From contig DASWMO010000066.1 of NCBI GenBank assembly GCA_036399715.1, positions 1 through 11,625 of the forward strand: a stretch of 11,625 nucleotides of DNA, written 5' to 3'. The notes under the pieces are model-generated. The model saw nothing but the letters and a program-made list of their open reading frames with translations. It searched no databases and was not told the origin of the DNA. Positions 6,901 through 11,625 of this stretch are shown here, one piece after another (the first letter of the stretch is position 1; the number at the start of each line of letters is the position of its first letter). The DNA comes from DASVSE01 sp036399715. GTDB taxonomy: Bacteria > Bacteroidota > Rhodothermia > Rhodothermales > Rubricoccaceae. The translations under genes were made by a program, and so were the position numbers.

Positions 6901-8070
6901 ATGACCCCGACTCGACGCTTCGCGCGGCCCGCTCTTCTCGCCGCGTTCGCCCTGCTCACCGTCCTCCCCGCGGCCGCCCAGACGGCCCTCGTCGGGACCG
7001 TCTCCGACACGGACGGCCTGCCGATCCCCGGCGCGACGGTTTACCTCTCCGGCACGACGCGGGGGACACAGACTGACGATACGGGCCATTTCCGCCTGGC
7101 GGGCGTTGCCCCGGGCGCGTACCGCCTCGTCGCGTCGCTCGTCGGCTACACGGCCGGCACGCAGGACATCCGCGTGCTCGGCGGGCAGGCCGAGGCGGGC
7201 CCGTTCGCGTTCCGCCTCGAGCCGGTCTCGCTCGGCGAAGTCGTCGTCGAGGGCCGAGGTGACGAGCGCTTCCGGCGGCGCCTAGAGACGTTCACGCGCG
7301 AGCTCATCGGGCAGTCCGAGAACGGTCGCCTGACGACGATCACCAACCCGCAGGTACTGGACTTCCGCAGCCGCGCTGGCGCGCTCGTCGCGACGGCGTC
7401 GGCCCCGCTCGTGATCGAGAACCGCGCGCTCGGCTACCGCCTCGTCTACGACCTCCGGAAGTTCGAGTCGACCACGACGCGCGTCTCGTACGACGGCGAG
7501 GAGCGCTTCGAGGAACTCACGCCTACGGACGACGCCGAGGCCGTCCGCTGGCAGACGGCGCGTGCGCAGGCCTACCGCGGCTCGCTCCGGCACTTGCTCC
7601 GGACGCTTCGGGCCGGCACGGCCGAGACCGAGGGGTTCCACTTCCGCCTGCGGCGCCTCACGCCTGAAGGCCAGCTCGCCGAGTACGCCGGCCGCGAGAC
7701 GACCGGCGCGCGCCTCGTCACGCCGCCCGACTCGGCGGGTTTCTTCAACGTCCTCTTCAACGGCAGCGCCATCGCCGTCCGCTTCGACGGCGAACCCGAG
7801 GTCCCGGCCTACCTCACGTCCGAGTGGTTCCGCGAGGCGCGCTCGGGCGTCAACCCGTTCCAGGAGTCGGATCTTATCTCGACGAAGCCGCAGCAGGCCA
7901 TCGACGCCTCGGGCAACCCCGAGGACCCGGACGGCATCTCGGCCAGCGGCTACCTCGCCTTCGAGCGCCTCTCGGACCTCGTCCCGGCCGAGTACCAGCT
8001 CCCGACGTCGAGCACGCGGACGACCATCCAGTCCCGCCGGCCGCCGAGCCGCGGCGGCCGTGAGCAGTAG
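6901..8070 (+). CDS. Secreted protein with carboxypeptidase-regulatory-like domain; remainder uncharacterised
   Basis: This 389-residue protein has a signal peptide: RR near the start, a hydrophobic stretch ALLAAFALLTVLP, and a likely cleavage after AAA at residue 26. Residues 29-118 form a carboxypeptidase-regulatory-like Ig fold: GTVSDTDGLPIPGATVYLSG, TDDTGHFRLAGVAPGAYRL, SLVGYTAGTQDI, ending in SLGEVVVEG. That ending is the same lead-in found before the plug of SusC/TonB receptors, but no receptor barrel follows. The remaining 270 residues include PLVIENRALGYRLVYDL, ARAQAYRGSLRHLLRTL and EGFHFRL. This pattern recalls an uncharacterised family common in Bacteroidota; I cannot name a function. 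It should be periplasmic or outer-membrane associated, as there is no lipobox and no second membrane segment. No Shine-Dalgarno precedes the ATG. Domain call secure; function unknown. Confidence 0.85.
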   Translation: MTPTRRFARPALLAAFALLTVLPAAAQTALVGTVSDTDGLPIPGATVYLSGTTRGTQTDDTGHFRLAGVAPGAYRLVASLVGYTAGTQDIRVLGGQAEAGPFAFRLEPVSLGEVVVEGRGDERFRRRLETFTRELIGQSENGRLTTITNPQVLDFRSRAGALVATASAPLVIENRALGYRLVYDLRKFESTTTRVSYDGEERFEELTPTDDAEAVRWQTARAQAYRGSLRHLLRTLRAGTAETEGFHFRLRRLTPEGQLAEYAGRETTGARLVTPPDSAGFFNVLFNGSAIAVRFDGEPEVPAYLTSEWFREARSGVNPFQESDLISTKPQQAIDASGNPEDPDGISASGYLAFERLSDLVPAEYQLPTSSTRTTIQSRRPPSRGGREQ

Positions 8071-8233
8071 TGCCCGGACCGCCTAGGCACGGCGTGCACA
8101 CCCCGCCTCCCGCGTCGGGCACGCCGTGCACACATACGCCCGACCTTGCCGCCGTCTCGCTGTTTTACGGGCGAACGGCACGTCTGGCACGCTTTTGACA
8201 GGGGGACAGGGCCAACCCCACATCCCCCCACAG
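8071..8233. other. 163-bp intergenic region upstream of the DUF5666 lipoprotein gene
   Basis: This is the largest gene-free stretch in the window. It contains the palindrome pair at 8086-8133 (separate entry), two further GGCACG hexamers at 8177-8182 and 8186-8191, and a perfect TTGACA at 8195-8200, which lacks a matching -10 box at 17 bp. It probably carries the lipoprotein promoter and possibly the end of the preceding transcript. Confidence 0.4.
8086..8133. repeat. Pair of palindromic 16-mers, 32 bp apart (candidate operator or hairpin)
   Basis: Two copies of GGCACGSCGTGCACAC lie at 8086-8101 and 8118-8133, differing only at the central base (G in the first, C in the second). The core GCACGSCGTGC is itself a perfect 5-1-5 palindrome, so the two cores (8087-8097 and 8119-8129) are also exact reverse complements and could pair as an 11-bp stem with a 21-base loop. 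The 32-bp spacing is about three helical turns, which suits two dimers bound on one face of DNA. An intrinsic terminator is less likely because no T tract follows. What binds here is unknown. Confidence 0.5.
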
Positions 8234-9052
8234 ATGCGCACTCTTCTTCTCGGCACCGCCCTGCTCACGCTCGCCGCGTGTGACTCCGGCACCTCCACGC
8301 CCGCTACGGTCCGCTACTCCGTCGACGGAGCCTCGGCCGTCCAGTACACCGCCGCCGACGGCTCCACGCAGTCGGCCACGACGACCGGCGCGTGGCAGAA
8401 AGACGTCTCGGCCGAAGACGGCTCCCTCGTCGCCCTCACCGCCATCTCGGCAACGGGTGCCCCCGTGACGGCGTCGATCGCCGTCGAGGACCGCCTCGTG
8501 AGTTCCCGCCACGGTGCATCGGTCCGCGTCGAGGCCCGCTCGCACCACGGCAGCGACGACAGCGGCGAAGCCGAAGTCCACGGCTTCGTCGAGGCGCTCG
8601 GGGCGGACCGCGTGACCGTCAGCGGCCGCGTCTTCGTCGTCACCAGCGCCACGCGTCTCTTCGACGACAACAACGCGACCGTCGCCCTGGCGACGTTTAT
8701 CGTCGGCACGTACGTCGAGGCCGAGGGCGTCCCGCTCGCCGACGGCACCTTCCGCGCGACCAAGATCAAGATCGAGGACGAGGACGACGGCGACGGTCAC
8801 AACGGCAGCGACGATGGCAGCGGCAGCGGCAACGAGACCGAGGTCCACGGTGCCATCGGGGCCATCGACGCGACGAGCATCACCGTCGGTGGCCGCGTCT
8901 TTACGACGACGGCCGCGACGCGCTACCTCAGCGACCGCAACGTCGCCGTGCCGCGCGCGAGCTTTACGGTCGGCACGCGGGTCGAGGCCGAAGGCTACGC
9001 CCTCCCGGGCGGCGCCCTCGTCGCGACGAAGGTCAAGGGCGACGACGACTGA
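8234..9052 (+). CDS. Lipoprotein with MmpS-like N-terminal domain and two tandem DUF5666-like domains
   Basis: This 272-residue protein has a short signal and lipobox LAAC with Cys16. Residues 25-100 (VRYSVDGASAVQYTAADGST, W54, DGSLVALTAISATG, VTASIAVEDRLVSS) resemble the Ig-like fold of MmpS-type accessory proteins: V-x-Y-x-V-x-G, a conserved Trp, then 'dGx-V-xLtA' and a 'vedrlV' strand. Residues 114-180 and 203-269 are two ungapped copies of a 67-residue unit (EVHG, VxGRVF, TxATR, VGTxVEAEG, ATK) with 35 of 67 positions identical by hand count, matching the DUF5666 pattern. The linker at 181-202 is rich in Asp, Gly and Ser (DEDDGDGHNG, DDGSGSG) and might bind calcium. The start at 8234 was chosen because it gives the signal peptide; the open frame reaches further upstream to 8126. 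Function unknown; probably envelope-anchored. It ends before a bidirectional terminator. Confidence 0.86.
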   Translation: MRTLLLGTALLTLAACDSGTSTPATVRYSVDGASAVQYTAADGSTQSATTTGAWQKDVSAEDGSLVALTAISATGAPVTASIAVEDRLVSSRHGASVRVEARSHHGSDDSGEAEVHGFVEALGADRVTVSGRVFVVTSATRLFDDNNATVALATFIVGTYVEAEGVPLADGTFRATKIKIEDEDDGDGHNGSDDGSGSGNETEVHGAIGAIDATSITVGGRVFTTTAATRYLSDRNVAVPRASFTVGTRVEAEGYALPGGALVATKVKGDDD

Positions 9053-9075
9053 CGAGCGCTCCATCTCGACCGTCC

Positions 9076-9111
9076 CCACCGCCCCGACTGGTCTACCGGT
9101 CGGGGCGGTGG
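9076..9111. terminator. Strong GC-rich hairpin between convergent genes, likely bidirectional terminator
   Basis: The left arm 9076-9091 (CCACCGCCCCGACTGG) and right arm 9096-9111 (CCGGTCGGGGCGGTGG) pair over 16 bp with a single G-U wobble and a 4-base loop (TCTA). It sits between the lipoprotein stop (9052) and the glyS stop (9117) of convergent genes. There is no T tract on either side, so it may act with Rho or as an RNA-stabilising hairpin. Confidence 0.75.
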
Positions 9112-9116
9112 TGCAT

Positions 9117-10550
9117 TCAGCCGGCCGGCGTCCACGCGTCGATGCGGTCCTCGACGGCCCGGCGGACGTTCTCGGCCGGGATGCGCACCTGCTCGGTCGT
9201 GTCGCGGTCGCGCAGCGTGACCGTCCCGTCCTCGGCCGTCTGCCCGTCGATGGTGATGCAGTACGGCGTCCCGATCTCGTCCTGCCGGCGGTAGCGCCGC
9301 CCGACGGCGCCCTTCTCGTCGTACGTGACCGAGAACTGCTTCCGCAGGTCGGCCTCGATGGCGTGCGCCGTCTCGGGCATGCCGTCCTTCTTGACGAGCG
9401 GGAAGACGGCGGCCGTGAACGGCGCGAGCGCCGGGTGGAACGCGAGCCGGTTGCGGGCCTCACCGCCGATCTCGTCCTCGCGGTACGCATCGCACAGGAC
9501 CATCAGGATCGTCCGGTCGAGGCCCACGCTCGTCTCGACGACGTACGGGAGGTAGCGCTCGTTCGCCTGCACGTCGAAGTACTCCAGCTTCTTGCCCGAG
9601 AACTCCTGGTGGCGCGTGAGGTCGAAGTCGGTCCGGCTGTGGATGCCCTCGATCTCGTTCCACCCGAACGGGAACTGGTACTGGACGTCCTTGGCCGCGT
9701 CGGCGTAGTGGGCGAGCTTTTCGTGGTCGTGCCAGCGCAGCTTCTCGGGCCGGATGCCGAGCGCGACATGCCACGCCATGCGCTTCTCGGCCCACTCGGC
9801 GTACGCCTCCATCTGCGTGCCCGGCTTGACGAAGTACTGCATCTCCATCTGCTCGAACTCGCGCATCCGGAAGATGAACTGCCGCGCGACGATCTCATTC
9901 CGGAACGCTTTACCCGTCTGGGCGATGCCGAACGGAACCGTCTGGCGCGCCGTCTCGGCGACGTCCTTGAAGTGGACGAAGATGCCCTGGGCCGTCTCGG
10001 GGCGCAGGTAGATCCGGTCGTCCTCGCCCGCGACCGCTCCGACGCGCGTCTCGAACATGAGGTTGAACTGGCGGACCTCGGTCCAGTCGAACGCGCCCGA
10101 GTCGGGCGAGCGGATCTCCTCGGACTGGAGGATCTCGCCGAGTGCCTTGGCCGCGTCGTCGGAGTTGAGCGCCGCGACATAGGCCTCCTGCACGGCCGCA
10201 GCGCGGTCGGTCTTCTTGTCCTTCTCCAGCTTGAGGATGTGGCCCTCGACGAGCTGGTCCGCCCGGTAGCGCCGCTTGGACTGGCGGTCGTCCACGAGCG
10301 GGTCCGAGAACGCGTCGACGTGGCCGGACGCCTTCCAGACGGTCGGGTGCATCAGGATCGCCGCGTCCAGCCCGACGACGTTGTCGTGGTTGTAGACCAT
10401 GGCGCGCCACCACCGCTCGCGGACGTTGCGCTTGAGCTCGACGCCGAGCGGGCCGTAGTCGTAGACGGCCCCGAGGCCGCCGTAGATCTCGGACGACGGG
10501 AAGAGGAAGCCGCGGCGCTTGGCGAGCGAGACGATCGTGTCGAGGTCCAT
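9117..10550 (-). CDS. glyS: Glycyl-tRNA synthetase, dimeric alpha2 class II type
   Basis: This 477-residue protein matches the usual length of the homodimeric glycyl-tRNA synthetase (often named glyQS or glyS). It charges tRNA-Gly with glycine using ATP. Motifs: RRGFLFPSSEIYGGLGAVYD at 12-31, YGPLGVELK at 32-40, WTEVRQFNLMFET at 156-168, LRPETAQGIF at 182-191, class II motif 2 with AFRNEI and QFIFRMREFEQMEMQYF at 224-240, and motif 3 VGLDRTILMVLCDAY near residue 350. The C-terminus is the anticodon-binding domain (FHPALAPFTAAVFPLVKKDG, GRRYRRQDEIGTPYCITID). The open frame continues upstream to 11543, but the extra 331 codons are antisense to the UbiA-family gene and have no domain, so the ATG at 10550 was chosen. 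No Shine-Dalgarno is seen. It is convergent with the lipoprotein gene and divergent from the UbiA gene. Confidence 0.96.
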   Translation of the reverse strand: MDLDTIVSLAKRRGFLFPSSEIYGGLGAVYDYGPLGVELKRNVRERWWRAMVYNHDNVVGLDAAILMHPTVWKASGHVDAFSDPLVDDRQSKRRYRADQLVEGHILKLEKDKKTDRAAAVQEAYVAALNSDDAAKALGEILQSEEIRSPDSGAFDWTEVRQFNLMFETRVGAVAGEDDRIYLRPETAQGIFVHFKDVAETARQTVPFGIAQTGKAFRNEIVARQFIFRMREFEQMEMQYFVKPGTQMEAYAEWAEKRMAWHVALGIRPEKLRWHDHEKLAHYADAAKDVQYQFPFGWNEIEGIHSRTDFDLTRHQEFSGKKLEYFDVQANERYLPYVVETSVGLDRTILMVLCDAYREDEIGGEARNRLAFHPALAPFTAAVFPLVKKDGMPETAHAIEADLRKQFSVTYDEKGAVGRRYRRQDEIGTPYCITIDGQTAEDGTVTLRDRDTTEQVRIPAENVRRAVEDRIDAWTPAG

Positions 10551-10676
10551 GTCAGAGTCGGTCGGGGAGCCGACAAGGAAGCGACCGGGCCACGCCCGGG
10601 CCGTCAACAGCCGGCGAAAAGCGCGGCGGTTAAGTTGCCTCTCCCCCGCCCCGCCCCGTCGGGTGAACCCGAACCT
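10551..10676. promoter_or_regulatory. Divergent intergenic region of glyS and the UbiA-family gene
   Basis: The 126 bp hold the promoters of both genes by arrangement. Near the glyS start are two small perfect hairpins: GTCGG/CCGAC (10561-10565 with 10570-10574) and CCGGGC/GCCCGG (10585-10590 with 10594-10599), which would lie in the glyS leader. TAAGTTG at 10631-10637 is a partial match to the Bacteroidota -7 element for the plus strand, without a matching -33 box. There is no room for a T-box leader. Confidence 0.3.
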
Positions 10677-11612
10677 ATGTTGGACCTCCCGCCCGCGGGG
10701 CCCGTCGCCGTCTCGCCGCTGCCGCCGGCCCGGGTGACCGTCCGCGCGGCCGTGCGGGCGCTCCGGCCGCACCAGTGGGCCAAGAACGGCCTCGCAGCGC
10801 TGCCGGCCGCCCTCGCGCACACGCTCGGTGAGCCCGCCGTGCTGACGTCGGTCGCCATCGCCATCGTAGCGCTGAGCCTGTGCGCGAGCGGGACGTACAT
10901 CGTCAACGACCTCGCCGACCGCGAGCACGACCGCCTCCACCCGACGAAGCGGCACCGGCCGTTCGCCTCGGGCGCCCTCTCGGCCCGGAGCGGCGTCGCC
11001 CTCGCCGTCGGCCTCGTCGGCGGCGCGTTCGCGCTCGCCGTGGCCCTCCTGCCGGGCCTGTTCGTCGTCGTCCTCGGGATCTACGTTGCCGTGACGCTCG
11101 CGTACTCGCTCGCGCTCAAGAGCCACCCGCTCATCGACGTGTTCGTGCTCGCAGGTCTGTACGCGGTCCGCGTCGTGGCCGGAGGGGCTGCCACCGCGAC
11201 GCCGCTGAGTGAGTGGCTGCTCGCGTTCTCGCTGTTCTTCTTTCTCGGGCTCGCGTTCCTCAAGCGCTACGTCGAGCTGCGGCGGATGGAGACCGGCGAG
11301 GCGCCGGCCGCGAACGGCCGGGGCTACCTCGCCGCCGACGCGTCGCTCGTGCGCTCGGTCGGCCCGGCGACGGGCCTCTTCGCCGCGCTCGTGCTCGCGC
11401 TCTACCTCACGAGCCCCGAGGTGCGCGTGCTGTATTCGAAGCCCGCGATTTTGTGGGCCGCGATTCCGCCGATCCTCTTCTGGACAATGCGGATGTGGCT
11501 GCTCGCCCACCGCGGACACATGAACGACGACCCCGTGCTGCACGCCATCCGCGACCCCGGCAGCTACGCCGTCGCGGCGATCGTCGCCGTGGCCCTCTAC
11601 GCCGCCTCCTGA
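10677..11612 (+). CDS. UbiA-family prenyltransferase, decaprenyl-phosphate phosphoribosyltransferase-like
   Basis: This is a 311-residue integral membrane protein with about eight or nine hydrophobic segments. It has RPHQWAKN at 30-37, the first Asp-rich motif NDLADREHDRLHPTKRHRPF (77-96, with N77, D78, D81, D85), the second motif YSLALKSHPLIDVFVLAG with D154, and a late HMNDDPVLHAIRDPGSY. RPxQWxKN, HPtKrxRPfAsG and the DDPV segment are typical of UbiA proteins that move a phosphoribosyl group onto a polyprenyl phosphate, the first step to decaprenyl-phosphoryl-arabinose in actinobacteria. Quinone or heme prenyltransferases of the same superfamily usually have different N-terminal motifs. Substrate is therefore inferred; a role in envelope polysaccharide precursor supply is plausible. 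The ATG at 10677 gives the family's short N-terminus; the open frame extends far upstream through antisense of glyS and is not real. No Shine-Dalgarno is seen. Confidence 0.9.
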   Translation: MLDLPPAGPVAVSPLPPARVTVRAAVRALRPHQWAKNGLAALPAALAHTLGEPAVLTSVAIAIVALSLCASGTYIVNDLADREHDRLHPTKRHRPFASGALSARSGVALAVGLVGGAFALAVALLPGLFVVVLGIYVAVTLAYSLALKSHPLIDVFVLAGLYAVRVVAGGAATATPLSEWLLAFSLFFFLGLAFLKRYVELRRMETGEAPAANGRGYLAADASLVRSVGPATGLFAALVLALYLTSPEVRVLYSKPAILWAAIPPILFWTMRMWLLAHRGHMNDDPVLHAIRDPGSYAVAAIVAVALYAAS

Positions 11613-11615
11613 GCC

Positions 11616-11625
11616 ATGCCGACGT
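11616..11625 (+). CDS. Possible start of a further gene, cut by the window edge
   Basis: An ATG at 11616 lies three bases after the stop of the UbiA-family gene and reads M-P-T to the end of the window. The spacing suits a cotranscribed next gene, but three codons cannot identify it. Confidence 0.25.

Noticed and set aside
5875..7089. Minus-strand open frame opposite the J-protein gene
   Set aside because: The translation is rich in Arg, Val, Asp and Gly with no motif, and the plus strand encodes a clear J-domain protein.
8186..8223. Possible sigma-54 (TGGCACG) or sigma-70 (TTGACA) promoter before the lipoprotein
   Set aside because: The -12 GC of a sigma-54 site is not at the right distance, and no -10 box follows TTGACA at 16-18 bp; only half-matches remain.
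10071..10115. Absence of a CxxC zinc motif before the QFNLMF segment of glycyl-tRNA synthetase
   Set aside because: Other alpha2-type glycyl-tRNA synthetases, for example the Staphylococcus form, also lack the full motif here, so it is not unusual.
8814..10676. Plus-strand open frame running over 600 codons upstream of the UbiA-family start
   Set aside because: It is the antisense of glyS and overlaps the lipoprotein gene in another frame; its translation is Arg/Asp/Leu-rich with no domain, as expected from GC-rich codon bias.
10551..11543. 331-codon upstream extension of the glyS frame
   Set aside because: It is antisense to the UbiA-family gene, shows low-complexity composition, and would make the synthetase far longer than its family.

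Overview
The window is very GC-rich DNA with genes packed on both strands. It most likely comes from a halophilic or marine member of the Bacteroidota, near the Rhodothermia (Rubricoccus, Rubrivirga or Salinibacter relatives). The evidence is the base composition, the TonB receptor next to surface-type lipoproteins, a carboxypeptidase-regulatory-like secreted protein, a dimeric alpha2-type glycyl-tRNA synthetase, and the lack of convincing Shine-Dalgarno sequences before nearly every start codon. The taxonomic placement is inferred from protein style, not from a database match.

Left block, plus strand (1-2485): the C-terminal part of a TonB-dependent receptor barrel, a seven-bladed beta-propeller lipoprotein and a 75-residue BFD-like [2Fe-2S] protein. 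Each junction is a 4-base stop/start overlap, so the three genes are probably translated as a unit. Receptor plus YncE/DUF5074-like lipoprotein is the arrangement of BtuB-BtuG vitamin B12 uptake in Bacteroides, so corrinoid import is the leading hypothesis.

Second block, minus strand (5878 down to 2494): accC (biotin carboxylase subunit), fur (ferric uptake regulator family), a PhzF-family isomerase whose start overlaps the fur stop, and pyrR. Gaps are small (58 bp, 4-bp overlap, 34 bp), so this looks like one transcription unit, converging on the receptor block with only 8 bp between the two stops.

Third block, plus strand (5953-9052), divergent from accC: a CbpA-type J-domain co-chaperone, a secreted protein with a carboxypeptidase-regulatory-like domain and an uncharacterised remainder, and a lipoprotein with an MmpS-like N-terminal domain and two tandem DUF5666-like domains. 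The 163-bp gap before the lipoprotein holds a striking pair of palindromic 16-mers spaced 32 bp apart.

Fourth block: glycyl-tRNA synthetase on the minus strand (10550-9117), facing the lipoprotein gene across a strong bidirectional hairpin, and divergent from a UbiA-family polyprenyl phosphate transferase gene (10677-11612). The next gene may begin at 11616.

No tRNA, rRNA, CRISPR array, insertion sequence or prophage gene was seen, and no gene-free stretch exceeds 163 bp. Most of the window is ordinary housekeeping. The points worth following are the B12-type cluster with its ferredoxin-like third gene, the altered metal site of the Fur protein, the palindrome pair, and the two poorly characterised exported proteins.
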